64,000 bases of DNA from Planococcus plakortidis. Its GTDB lineage: Bacteria; Bacillota; Bacilli; Bacillales_A; Planococcaceae. This document shows, piece after piece, positions 1 to 8,044 of this stretch. Positions within the stretch are counted from its first letter, which is position 1; each line of letters begins with the position of its first letter. The notes below the pieces were generated by a model that ran no database searches, had not been told where the DNA came from, and saw only the letters and a program-made list of their open reading frames with translations. The stretch lies in the NCBI RefSeq assembly GCF_001687605.2, contig NZ_CP016539.2, positions 2,634,501-2,698,500 of the forward strand. The letters run 5' to 3'. The position numbers and the translations under genes were made by a program.

Positions 1-277
1 CCGTCAAGATGGCTGTCGCGAGCCCGACCTCCCATCCTTCCGTGATGGCGATGGTCGTGACGAGTGTAGGCAGCATGATATTGGAAATATTATTACCGAT
101 CAAGATAGTCGTGATCATCCGGTCCGGCTTCGCGATCAGTTTCTCAAGCTTCTGGGATTTGATGTCTCCCTGCTCCGCGCGAAGATGGACCTTCATCCTA
201 TTAACTGCCGTGAGTGCCGTTTCGCTTCCCGACAGGAAAAACGACATGATCAGAAATAAAGCCAATGCTATAAACAA
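1..277 (-). CDS. CNNM/HlyC-type membrane protein (5' part)
   Basis: The first 92 codons of a protein that runs off the left edge. The translation starts with a hydrophobic segment containing FFLSGSETALTAVNR, followed by KLIAKPDRMITTILIGNNIS and a second hydrophobic stretch. This is the typical N-terminal CNNM transmembrane domain of the hemolysin C / CorC family, whose members are linked to magnesium or other cation efflux; CBS and CorC domains would lie outside the window. The start is TTG at 277, preceded by a clear GGAGG. Substrate cannot be judged from this fragment. Confidence 0.85.
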   Translation of the reverse strand, partial: MFIALALFLIMSFFLSGSETALTAVNRMKVHLRAEQGDIKSQKLEKLIAKPDRMITTILIGNNISNIMLPTLVTTIAITEGWEVGLATAILT

Positions 278-382
278 ATTTACTTCCTCCAGTAAAATAC
301 ATATCAAATTTTTTCGAACTGTTTCCGTATTATCCATAGTACCACAGCAATTTTCCTCTTGTCGAAAAGGACAACTTAGCTA

Positions 383-391
383 TGCTATAAT
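383..391 (+). promoter_or_regulatory. extended -10 promoter for the M20 dipeptidase
   Basis: TATAAT at 386-391 is preceded by TG one base upstream (an extended -10). No good -35 lies 17 bases upstream; TTGTCG at 359-364 would need a 21-base spacer. It lies 37 bases before the start codon at 428. Confidence 0.5.
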
Positions 392-427
392 TTCCACATA
401 CTAAAAATACTGGAAAGCAGGGATTTC

Positions 428-1807
428 ATGAACGCCACTCAAATCGATAAGTACTTCAAAGATCACCGCCAGGCACACCTCGAAGAATTGAAAAACTTTT
501 TGCGCATTCCATCGGTCAGCTCCCTTTCCGAGCATAAAGCCGATATGCAAAAAGGCGCAGAATGGCTTATTCAATCGTTGACGAAAGCCGGCCTTGAGAA
601 TGCCAGCATCGATGAAACGGAAGGCCATCCGGTGGTCTACGCCGACTGGCTCCATGCCGAGGGCAAACCGACGATCCTCGTGTACGGCCATTACGATGTC
701 CAGCCGGTCGACCCGCTTCACTTATGGGAAACGCCGCCGTTCGACCCTCACGTACGCGACAATAAATTGTATGCCCGCGGCGCGAGCGACGATAAGGGCC
801 AAGTATTCATGCATATGAAAGCGGTCGAAGCATTGCTTCAGTTGAACGGCGAACTCCCCGTCAACATCAAATTCATCCTTGAAGGCGAAGAAGAGATTGG
901 CAGCCCGAGCTTGCCGAAATACGTGGAAGACAACAAGGAAAAACTTGCGGCTGATATCATCGTCATTTCCGATACCGGCATGCAAGGACCAGGGCGCCCC
1001 GCTGTCTGTTACGGGCTGCGCGGGCTCGCGGGCATCCAGATCGATGTCAACGGCCCTAAAGGCGACTTGCACTCCGGGCTTTACGGCGGCGCTGTCCAGA
1101 ACCCGCTTCACGCCATCGTGGAAATCCTGGAATCGTTCCGCGATAAAGAAGGGGTCATCCAAGTGGAAGGCTTCTACGACGATGTGCGCCCCGTCTCGGA
1201 TGAGGAACGCGCGGAATTCGCCGCGCTTGATTTCGATCTGGAAAATGAAAAGCAGGCAATCGGCATTACGGAAGATTTCGGCGAAAAAGGCTATTCGTTT
1301 GTCGAACGGACATGGATCCGCCCGACGCTCGAAATCAACGGCATCACCGGCGGGTTTTCCGGCGAAGGCATCAAGACCGTCCTGCCCGCTGAAGCCAGCT
1401 CGAAGATCACATGCCGGCTCGTCCCTGACCAGGATCCAGACGACATCATCGCCAAGCTGAAAGCGCATGTTGAAGCCCATAAACCGGCAGGCGTCACGGT
1501 CAGCATCACGGAGTTCGATAAAGGCAAGCCGTTCCTGACTCCATACGACCATCCGGCCATCCAGGCAGCGGGCCGCTCGTATGAAAAAGTGTATCAAGTG
1601 CCGACTGCTTTCACGCGCATGGGCGGATCGATTCCGATTGTCGCTGCGTTCGATGAAATTCTCGGATTCCCGGTCGTCTTGATGGGCTTCGGGCTTGCCT
1701 CGGAGAATTTCCATGCGCCGAATGAGCATTTCCATTTGGAGAATTTCGATAAAGGGCTCCGCGTCATCAGCGATTACTTGCTTGAAGCATCAAAACTAGG
1801 CCAATAA
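428..1807 (+). CDS. M20 family metallodipeptidase
   Basis: A 459-residue dizinc peptidase of the ArgE/DapE/ACY1/CNDP group, probably a cytosolic dipeptidase. Visible metal-site motifs are YGHYDVQP (His88, Asp90), RGASDDKGQ (about residues 118-125, bridging Asp), LEGEEEIGS (general-base and ligand Glu about 154-155), SDTG (about 181) and a late His in SENFHAPNEH. Length and motif order match dipeptidases with a lid/dimerisation domain in the middle. It seems to be a single-gene unit with its own extended -10 promoter and a terminator. Exact dipeptide preference is not evident. Confidence 0.9.
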   Translation: MNATQIDKYFKDHRQAHLEELKNFLRIPSVSSLSEHKADMQKGAEWLIQSLTKAGLENASIDETEGHPVVYADWLHAEGKPTILVYGHYDVQPVDPLHLWETPPFDPHVRDNKLYARGASDDKGQVFMHMKAVEALLQLNGELPVNIKFILEGEEEIGSPSLPKYVEDNKEKLAADIIVISDTGMQGPGRPAVCYGLRGLAGIQIDVNGPKGDLHSGLYGGAVQNPLHAIVEILESFRDKEGVIQVEGFYDDVRPVSDEERAEFAALDFDLENEKQAIGITEDFGEKGYSFVERTWIRPTLEINGITGGFSGEGIKTVLPAEASSKITCRLVPDQDPDDIIAKLKAHVEAHKPAGVTVSITEFDKGKPFLTPYDHPAIQAAGRSYEKVYQVPTAFTRMGGSIPIVAAFDEILGFPVVLMGFGLASENFHAPNEHFHLENFDKGLRVISDYLLEASKLGQ

Positions 1808-1814
1808 TCTTCAA

Positions 1815-1846
1815 AGCCTTCCCTGAGCTGGGGAGGCTCTTATTTT
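1815..1846 (+). terminator. intrinsic terminator after the dipeptidase
   Basis: AGCCTTCCC pairs with GGGAGGCT across a 7-base loop and is followed by the T-rich CTTATTTTAT. Confidence 0.6.
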
Positions 1847-1880
1847 ATATGGAATTGCATTCATTTACCGGAGGGTTTCG

Positions 1881-2456
1881 ATGGTTATTTTGTATTGGAT
1901 TGGCGCATATTTGCTTGGCACTGTTTTGACTGCCCTGTTGTTAGGAAAATGGAAAGGCATAGATATCACTTCTTCAGGAAGCGGCAACCCGGGTGCCCGC
2001 AATGCATGGCTCGTACTCGGCCGAAGGGCTTCCTTACTGGTCTTTCTCGGCGATTTCCTGAAAGGTTCGCTCGTTGTGTGGGCAGGGCTTTGGGGCGGGT
2101 TTTCATTATTGTCCGTGGCAGTTGCCGGATTGCTTTCAGTCGTCGGCCATATTTATCCCGTATGGCGAAAAGGCCGTGGCGGGAAAGGCATCTCGACTTT
2201 TGCCGGTGTCACTTTCTGGCTGACGCCAGATTTATTCTTGGCGATGCTTGTGTTGTCATTCGCTTTTTATCCGTGGCTGAAAAGTGCCACTCTATCGATG
2301 CTTGCTGGATTCAGCGCATTTTTCGCCGTTGCTTTTGCGTTTCAAGTTCAATCTGTTGTCTGGCCGCTGTTTGTTGCCATTATTATTATTGTAATTCGCC
2401 ACAAAGCGAATATTAAAGTTTCAATGGAGACACGTTTTCCTTCAAACAAAGCCTGA
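1881..2456 (+). CDS. PlsY-like glycerol-3-phosphate acyltransferase
   Basis: A 191-residue polytopic membrane protein with the PlsY signatures: SGSGNPGARNAW near residues 32-43, a KG in the second loop (FLKGSL), and GHIYPVWRKGRGGKGIST around residue 91. PlsY transfers an acyl group from acyl phosphate to glycerol 3-phosphate, the first step of phospholipid synthesis. About five hydrophobic segments are visible. GGAGG sits 6 bases before ATG 1881. The Arg-Asn spacing and Trp/Arg in motif 2 differ from the usual housekeeping PlsY, so this could be a second copy; the canonical plsY is not in this window. Confidence 0.8.
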   Translation: MVILYWIGAYLLGTVLTALLLGKWKGIDITSSGSGNPGARNAWLVLGRRASLLVFLGDFLKGSLVVWAGLWGGFSLLSVAVAGLLSVVGHIYPVWRKGRGGKGISTFAGVTFWLTPDLFLAMLVLSFAFYPWLKSATLSMLAGFSAFFAVAFAFQVQSVVWPLFVAIIIIVIRHKANIKVSMETRFPSNKA

Positions 2457-2558
2457 ATGTCCCGCTCTCGGAGATTTTTATTCAAGAAAGCTAGGACCAA
2501 TTTATTATCCGTGTTATAGTTTTATTATTCAAAATACTCGATAGATAGGGGTTTTACG

Positions 2559-3422
2559 ATGAAAAAGCCAATTGCATGGATCATGGATACAACCGGATAC
2601 GTCACAGAACAATTCAAATCGCACCCCGATGTCTATATCGTCCCGCTGAATATCCATTTCGGCTCGGAAGAATTCATCGATGACGGCATCGACCTCTCAA
2701 ACGATGAATTATACGCACGCATGAAAAGCTCAAAGGATTTCCCGAAAACTTCACAGCCTTCTGCAGGGAAATTTGCGGAACTTTACGAAAAGCTGAAAGA
2801 GGAATATGAATGCGCCATCGCTGTCCACGCCTCCGCCAAATTAAGCGGCACGATCGCCTCCTCCATGACCGGTGCGGAAATGACGGAGTTCAAGGTCTAT
2901 ACCGTCGATTCACTAGCTTTGTCATATGGGCTGTCCGGGCTTCTTGAACGCGGATTGGAACTCCAGGGCGAAGGGCTTTCCGCCGAGGAAATCACCAAGC
3001 GCCTTGAACAGGAAACCACAAACTTCCGCAATTTCATCCTGATCGGCAATCTAAGCCAATTGTATAAAGGCGGCCGGATGAGCGGCGCGCAATATTATAT
3101 CGGCAGCGTCCTGAAAATCAAGCCAATTGTCCAAATCACCGAGAAAGGTGAGCTGGAGCCGATCGACAAAGTGCGTTCCCATAAGAAAGCGCTCTCTTAT
3201 CTGCTTGATCGCGCCAAGGCAGACCACGAACAATACGGCATCGACTATTTCCAGATCATGCACGGCCATATCCCTGAACAGGCCGAGGAATTGAAGGCAG
3301 AACTTTTGAAGTTCGCGCCTGAAGCGAAAGTACTGGTCGGCAACTTGAGTTCGTCATTGGCTGTCCATGCCGGAGAAGGCACTTTGGCGTTCATGTGGAG
3401 AAGGCCGCCTGCGAATGCATAA
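2559..3422 (+). CDS. DegV family fatty-acid-binding protein
   Basis: A 287-residue DegV protein. It opens with IAWIMDTTGYV, the DegV variant of the conserved Asp-Ser/Thr start, has KTSQPSAGKF near residue 67, where the fatty-acid carboxylate is bound in the family, and GNLSQLYKGGRMSG near 165. DegV (FakB-type) proteins hold fatty acids for FakA phosphorylation; which partner this copy uses is unknown. Start ATG 2559 has AGGGG upstream. It is a lone gene, probably cytosolic. Confidence 0.88.
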   Translation: MKKPIAWIMDTTGYVTEQFKSHPDVYIVPLNIHFGSEEFIDDGIDLSNDELYARMKSSKDFPKTSQPSAGKFAELYEKLKEEYECAIAVHASAKLSGTIASSMTGAEMTEFKVYTVDSLALSYGLSGLLERGLELQGEGLSAEEITKRLEQETTNFRNFILIGNLSQLYKGGRMSGAQYYIGSVLKIKPIVQITEKGELEPIDKVRSHKKALSYLLDRAKADHEQYGIDYFQIMHGHIPEQAEELKAELLKFAPEAKVLVGNLSSSLAVHAGEGTLAFMWRRPPANA

Positions 3423-3521
3423 GAAAATGCCAGTCTTTAGTTCCACTTCAAAGCATTTTTCCGGGAAAATCTGGGGTTTATTGATACAATAAGGGCATAT
3501 GAAGACAGCGAGGTGGATTCG

Positions 3522-4541
3522 ATGCAACATATTGAACGGGAACTGACAGAATACGTTAAATTATGTGATGCCAAAGGCCAATTGAATCCAAGCGCCATCG
3601 GATATGCCAAGAAGCCCATAGTCGAAAGCAATTTGAAAGGCAATTTCCTGCGCAAGAAAAAGTGGAATTATTGGTGTGTATTCGGTGACGAAATCGTTTT
3701 CTCCGCGACCATTTGCCATTTGGATTATGCAGCTGTCTGCTTTGTCTATTTCCTTAATTATGAAACGCAGCGTTTTTTCGAGAAGACGGTCATGGTGCCC
3801 TATTCGAGAAGCCTGCTCTTGTCGGAAAGTGTATTGGGCAACTCGCTGTTCTACCATTCGGAGCTCTCTATCCATTCCATCTACGATGAAGGCAAGACGC
3901 GACTGGCAGTAACCGTGCCCGATTTCGATGGCGAAAAATTGCACGCCTCACTCACGATTGCCCATCCGGAAGACTTGGAATCGTTGAATGTCGTAATTCC
4001 ATGGAACCGCCAAACTTTCCAGTTCACCGCAAAGCATCACGCCTTGCCGACGGCGGGAACGGTGCAGATCGGGCCGAAACGCTACGATTTCGACGAATTG
4101 GATAGCTTTTCGGTATTGGACTTCGGCAGGGGCGTATGGCCGCGCGAAGCGGTATGGAATTGGGGAATGGCCTCCCAACGCTCGCTCGGCAAAGTCATCG
4201 GCTTGAATCTCGGCGGCAAATGGACAGATGGCACGGGCATGACGGAAAACGCCTTTTTTGTCAATGGCCGTATGACCAAAATCAGTGAAGATGTCATTTT
4301 CCGCTACGATGCAGAAAATTTCAAGAAACCGTGGCTCATCCATACGAAACTGAGCGATGACGTCAAATTGACGTTCACGCCATTTTATGAACGCGTGTCA
4401 AAATCGGATGCACGCCTTGTGAAATCGGAAGTCCATCAATTGTTCGGCTATTACAACGGCTATGTCCGCTATGCAGACGGCAAGAAGTTGAAGATCCATC
4501 AATTATTGGGATCTGTAGAAGAGCATTACGCGAAGTGGTAA
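3522..4541 (+). CDS. DUF2804 family protein
   Basis: A 339-residue protein matching DUF2804 throughout: an N-terminal ERELTEYVKLCDAKGQLN, a central FGRGVWPREAVWNWG and a Gly/Asn-rich VIGLNLGGKWTDGTGMTEN, typical of these beta-rich proteins. The family has no established function. AGGTGG at 3511-3516 suits ATG 3522 better than an in-frame GTG at 3513. No signal peptide or membrane segment. A very strong terminator follows. I give no function. Confidence 0.8.
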   Translation: MQHIERELTEYVKLCDAKGQLNPSAIGYAKKPIVESNLKGNFLRKKKWNYWCVFGDEIVFSATICHLDYAAVCFVYFLNYETQRFFEKTVMVPYSRSLLLSESVLGNSLFYHSELSIHSIYDEGKTRLAVTVPDFDGEKLHASLTIAHPEDLESLNVVIPWNRQTFQFTAKHHALPTAGTVQIGPKRYDFDELDSFSVLDFGRGVWPREAVWNWGMASQRSLGKVIGLNLGGKWTDGTGMTENAFFVNGRMTKISEDVIFRYDAENFKKPWLIHTKLSDDVKLTFTPFYERVSKSDARLVKSEVHQLFGYYNGYVRYADGKKLKIHQLLGSVEEHYAKW

Positions 4542-4554
4542 TTCCACCCAAAAC

Positions 4555-4601
4555 AAATAACCGCCTGCTGGATGTCGATCCGACATCCAGCAGGCGGTTT
4601 T
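4555..4601. terminator. strong bidirectional terminator
   Basis: A perfect 17-bp stem (4561-4577 with 4581-4597) with a 3-base loop, A-rich on the left and TTTT on the right. It separates the converging DUF2804 gene (+) and the GDPD / small-peptide pair (-). Confidence 0.95.
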
Positions 4602-4766
4602 CTATTTATGTTCAGCTATTTTCTTCGTGAAGCCCGAATACCATGGCTTGCCGATCGAAAAGGCAGGCAGCAGGACTAGCCCTGCAACGAGCGGCCAGTC
4701 TGCAGTTCCGGTGAATCCTAAGGTCAGTGTTGCAAGCAGCCATGTACTCAATACAACTCGCTTCAT
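4602..4766 (-). CDS. 54-residue hydrophobic peptide coupled to GDPD
   Basis: A short reading frame whose ATG (4766-4764) overlaps the TGA of the GDPD gene as ATGA, the usual sign of translational coupling. The product starts MKRVVLSTWLLATLTLGF and has two short hydrophobic stretches around a DWP and a GKPWYSGFTKK tail. It ends immediately before the strong terminator, so it is part of the GDPD transcript. No family recognised; a small membrane protein is the reasonable reading. Confidence 0.6.
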   Translation of the reverse strand: MKRVVLSTWLLATLTLGFTGTADWPLVAGLVLLPAFSIGKPWYSGFTKKIAEHK

Positions 4767-5473
4767 TTCAATTCCATCAGCATTTTTTCGGGATAATCGG
4801 TGAAGATGCCGGAAGCGCCGAGCTGCTGCAATTGCCCTGCATAGTCCAGCCGGTTGACCGTATACACATAGACCTCACAGCCTTTTCCGATCAATTCGGC
4901 CCCATGGCGAAGCGCATAGGGCAAGGAGAGGTGAAGCCGTTTCGTCCCGACCGTCCCAGCATAAGCGGCGATATCCACCAAAATATTGGAAGCCAGGATC
5001 GCTCCCGGCAACTGCTGGTGATGGATCGCCTGCTGCACGTCCTGGTGGTTGAATGAGGAGATGACGAGCCGTTTTTCCATTCCCTGTCCAGCTGCAAGCC
5101 TGGCCACTTTTTCCAACGCCCCCGCATACGGGAAAATATCCGTTTTCAGTTCCACATTCAGTATGTGGCCGGTATCTTTGAACACGCCGAAAACTTCTGC
5201 CAATGTCGGGATCGTGGCCCCGGCCCACTCTGCCGCTTTCCAGCTCCCGGCATCCAGTTGTTTCAGTTCAGCAAGCGACATGTCTTTTACATAGCCTTTG
5301 CCATTGGTGGTGCGGTTCACTTTTTCATCGTGGATGACGACAAGCTCCCCATCCTTCGATAAATGGATGTCCAGTTCCACCCCGTGAACCGGCAACGCCG
5401 CCGCTTCCCTAAACGCAGGCAATGTGTTTTCAGGATGCGTGCCCGAACTTCCGCGATGTGCAAAAATCTCCAT
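4763..5473 (-). CDS. glycerophosphodiester phosphodiesterase
   Basis: A 236-residue GDPD protein with the catalytic signatures at the start: FAHRGSSGTHPENT (catalytic His and Arg-Gly), GVELDIHLSKDGELVVIHD (metal Glu/Asp and second His), LNVELK (about 115) and a C-terminal VYVYTVNR / GIFTDYP pair. GDPD enzymes hydrolyse glycerophosphodiesters to glycerol 3-phosphate and an alcohol. No signal peptide, so cytoplasmic. ATG 5473 follows GGAGG; a longer upstream frame would overlap kynA and lacks family similarity. Confidence 0.9.
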   Translation of the reverse strand: MEIFAHRGSSGTHPENTLPAFREAAALPVHGVELDIHLSKDGELVVIHDEKVNRTTNGKGYVKDMSLAELKQLDAGSWKAAEWAGATIPTLAEVFGVFKDTGHILNVELKTDIFPYAGALEKVARLAAGQGMEKRLVISSFNHQDVQQAIHHQQLPGAILASNILVDIAAYAGTVGTKRLHLSLPYALRHGAELIGKGCEVYVYTVNRLDYAGQLQQLGASGIFTDYPEKMLMELK

Positions 5474-5490
5474 AAACCTGCCTCCCGCCG

Positions 5491-6345
5491 TTAGACATCT
5501 GTCCGGATTTGCCAAAGTTCCGGAAAGAAATATTGATCCAATACTTTTTTCAAATAATTGACGCCGGACGATCCGCCTGTCCCTTGTTTGAAGCCGATAA
5601 TTCGTTCGACCGTCTTCATGTGGCGGAAACGCCATTGCTGCAGCCAATCTTCGATATCCACCAACTTCTCCGCCAATTGATACAGCTCCCAGTGTTCATC
5701 GACATTGCGGTAAATTTCCTTCCACGCTTCCCGCACGCTGTCATTCGGTTCATACACGGTGCTGACATCGCGGGATAGCACGCTGTCGTCAATTTTAAAT
5801 CCGCTGCGCGCCAGTTTCTGGATGGCGGCATCATACAAGCCCGGGGCGTGGAAAGCTTCTGTCAGCTGCTCGTGCAAGACCGGGTCTTTTTCATAAATGC
5901 TCAAGACATGCTTCGTTTTGTATCCAAGCGCGAATTCGATCATGCGGTACTGGTAGGATTGGAAGCCGCTCGCATTGCCGAGCTCATCCCGGAACTCCAA
6001 ATATTCAGCAGGTGTCAAAGTCGACAATACATCCCAGCCCTGGATAATCTGCGATTGGATGCGCGATACGCGTGCCAATTGCTTGAACGCCGGCTGCAGA
6101 TCGTCTGCCTCGATGTGGCGGATGGCCGCCGACAGCTCATGCAAAATCAGCTTCATCCATAATTCGGATACTTGATGGATGATGATGAAAAGCGATTCAT
6201 CGTGATGCCCGCTGACGCCGTCCTGTGCAGTCAAGAGCTTGTCGAGATGCAGGTAATCGCCATAGGTCATGCTTTCCTTGAAATCGGTGCGGATGTTCTG
6301 TTCGGTGGCAGCGGCAATGTTTTGCCCATTTTGGTATTTATCCAT
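5491..6345 (-). CDS. kynA: tryptophan 2,3-dioxygenase
   Basis: A 284-residue heme enzyme that opens the indole ring of L-tryptophan to N-formylkynurenine. Hallmarks: [13 protein letters not shown] (residues 26-38), [16 protein letters not shown] with the substrate-side His57, and [20 protein letters not shown] with the proximal heme His at about 242 followed by GGSSG. Length matches bacterial TDO. ATG 6345 has TGGAG upstream; an in-frame TTG at 6363 would add six residues. The stop lies 17 bases before GDPD. No kynureninase or formamidase gene is in the window. Confidence 0.93.
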   Translation of the reverse strand: MDKYQNGQNIAAATEQNIRTDFKESMTYGDYLHLDKLLTAQDGVSGHHDESLFIIIHQVSELWMKLILHELSAAIRHIEADDLQPAFKQLARVSRIQSQIIQGWDVLSTLTPAEYLEFRDELGNASGFQSYQYRMIEFALGYKTKHVLSIYEKDPVLHEQLTEAFHAPGLYDAAIQKLARSGFKIDDSVLSRDVSTVYEPNDSVREAWKEIYRNVDEHWELYQLAEKLVDIEDWLQQWRFRHMKTVERIIGFKQGTGGSSGVNYLKKVLDQYFFPELWQIRTDV

Positions 6346-6492
6346 TTGAATGGCTCCATTCAAACTCTGCTTGTGCTCGGCTCTGCTCTCACTTGCTATT
6401 ATGCAATATTTTTTACATATTTCATTGCTTATCTTCCATAATTCAGGGAATAGAAATGTAGATACTTAAAACCGAAAGGGAGTTTATCTATT

Positions 6493-7008
6493 ATGGCAAA
6501 CAACAAAAAATTGGTCTTCCCTGCGCTCATCATGTCCGCTACACTCTTCTTGGCGGCATGTGGAGATGACGAGGAAGTGACGCAGCCTGTCACAGATGAT
6601 GCACCTGAAGAAACAGCACCGGAAGGGGAATCGGCTGAAGACGCTTCCCCAAGCGGGGACACTGCAGTGACTTCGGACGGCCAAACTTACGGTTTTACCG
6701 ACCTGTCCGTTGAGGTCGATATGCCTGACCAGGACGACGCACTGGACTTTAGCTACGAAGAAGAACGCGGCCAGGTCGAGGCCGAATATGAGAACAAAAT
6801 CGACGGTGTTGACCTGACAGGTGACGAAGCGTTCAATGAAATGGAACAAGGCCTGTCCCAGCTGAACATAAGCCCCGACACGCCGGATGATGAAGTCATC
6901 AGCCAAGTCGTAGAAGCTTTCGGTATCGATCCCGGTTTCAAGAAAATCGAAATTGAAGTAGACTATGCAGGAGGTTCCGATAAAAACTACGAACAAACAA
7001 ATCAATAA
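6493..7008 (+). CDS. YusW-like lipoprotein
   Basis: A 171-residue lipoprotein. The signal peptide ends in FLAAC with lipid-modified Cys23, followed by an acidic, Pro/Glu/Ser-rich linker to about residue 55. The C-terminal part (YGFTDLSVEVDMPD ... FKKIEIEVDYAGG) matches the YusW-like domain of Bacillus lipoproteins. Function unknown; it would sit on the outer face of the membrane. It is divergent from kynA and has its own terminator. ATG 6493 follows AAGGGAG at 10 bases. Confidence 0.8.
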   Translation: MANNKKLVFPALIMSATLFLAACGDDEEVTQPVTDDAPEETAPEGESAEDASPSGDTAVTSDGQTYGFTDLSVEVDMPDQDDALDFSYEEERGQVEAEYENKIDGVDLTGDEAFNEMEQGLSQLNISPDTPDDEVISQVVEAFGIDPGFKKIEIEVDYAGGSDKNYEQTNQ

Positions 7009-7022
7009 ACGCTAAAACTTGA

Positions 7023-7052
7023 CTGCCCCGCTCTCCAGCCGGGCAGTTTTTC
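7023..7052 (+). terminator. terminator between yusW-like and GNAT genes
   Basis: CTGCCC (7023-7028) pairs with GGGCAG (7041-7046), followed by TTTTTC. It lies between converging genes. Confidence 0.7.
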
Positions 7053-7054
7053 AT

Positions 7055-7903
7055 TCACCGGCGTTGCCAATATGAAATAGTCGATACCTTTGTAAATCCT
7101 GCCTTCCCGTAAACCGGCCAGGACGGATTTTCGGTCTCCACTTCGACCAGAACACGGCCCAAATTTTTCTGGTGCGCCAAATGCCGCGCCCATTTCAGGA
7201 AGGCCTGCCCAAAGCCTGAACGCTGGGCATCCGGCGACACTGCGAGCGCCGTCAGCCATAACGCCCCGTCTTCATTGCTTATGGTAGCCGTCGCCACCAA
7301 TTTGCCGCCTTGCTGCATCAAATAGACCTGGCGCTCCGGGTCTTCCAAATTATGTTCAAGAACGGGAAGGACGGATTCATCGAATGCCGCACGCAAAAGA
7401 TCCGCCAGTTCATCTAAATACTTCTCTTCATATGGAAAGATTTCGACCGTATCGGCTAATGGGTACACAGAAAGCGGTTGAGCTTCAAACTGCAGCTCCT
7501 GGAAAGAACAGCTATAGCCAAGTGCATTCAGCCAGGCATCCGCTGCTTCACTTTCAGCAAAAGCCGCCAATTCGCTTTCCGCCCCGCGCTGTTCGAGTGA
7601 ATGCTGCACCCCATCGGCCAGGGCGGTTGCCAGCCCAAGCCGGCGATAATCCGGCGCGACAAACGCCGACCATTCGTAATGATGTACGCCGACCAAATCC
7701 GCTGCCGCAGCACAACCTACCAACTCCCCGCTAACGGTATAGGCGAGCACCGCAAATCCTTTCGCAAATGGTTTTTGCCATAATTCCTTCAGCAGCAATG
7801 TCTGGCATTCTTCCGGTTCGCCGTCAATCAGCCGCTCCATTTCCCCTGCAGTTTCCGCATCCAGCGGAAACGATGCAATCGACAGGGACAATTCCATTTC
7901 CAT
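7055..7903 (-). CDS. tandem GNAT N-acetyltransferase
   Basis: A 282-residue protein with two GNAT-like halves. The first has APDYRRLGLATALADG (about residues 84-99) and the second SPDAQRSGFGQAFLKW (about 222-237), both acetyl-CoA pyrophosphate-loop motifs of the R/Q-x-x-G-x-G/A type, followed by YGKAGFTKV near the end. The duplicated fold is common in mycothiol-synthase-like and unassigned acetyltransferases. The acceptor substrate cannot be told. ATG 7903 is preceded by AAGGAAGG. It stands alone on its strand. Confidence 0.8.
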   Translation of the reverse strand: MEMELSLSIASFPLDAETAGEMERLIDGEPEECQTLLLKELWQKPFAKGFAVLAYTVSGELVGCAAAADLVGVHHYEWSAFVAPDYRRLGLATALADGVQHSLEQRGAESELAAFAESEAADAWLNALGYSCSFQELQFEAQPLSVYPLADTVEIFPYEEKYLDELADLLRAAFDESVLPVLEHNLEDPERQVYLMQQGGKLVATATISNEDGALWLTALAVSPDAQRSGFGQAFLKWARHLAHQKNLGRVLVEVETENPSWPVYGKAGFTKVSTISYWQRR

Positions 7904-8000
7904 CCCGCCTTCCTTTTCTTCTTATCATAACCGCCAAAAGCGCCTGCCGCCACCTGATTCCCGAAATTAAGATTCCTCCCCGCCCTCACCATTGCATAAA

Positions 8001-8036
8001 AAAAAGCAAAAGCCGGGATCGGCCCGGCTTTTGCTT
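8001..8036 (-). terminator. terminator of the ABC exporter operon
   Basis: On the minus strand AGCAAAAGCCGGG pairs with CCCGGCTTTTGCT and is followed by a run of T (A-run at 7998-8005 on the plus strand). Confidence 0.9.
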
Positions 8037-8044
8037 CAGTTTCC

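Noticed and set aside
722-1735. 337-codon frame antisense to the M20 dipeptidase
   Set aside because: A shadow of the real gene: no ribosome binding site, no family motifs, and the opposite strand has all the M20 catalytic motifs.
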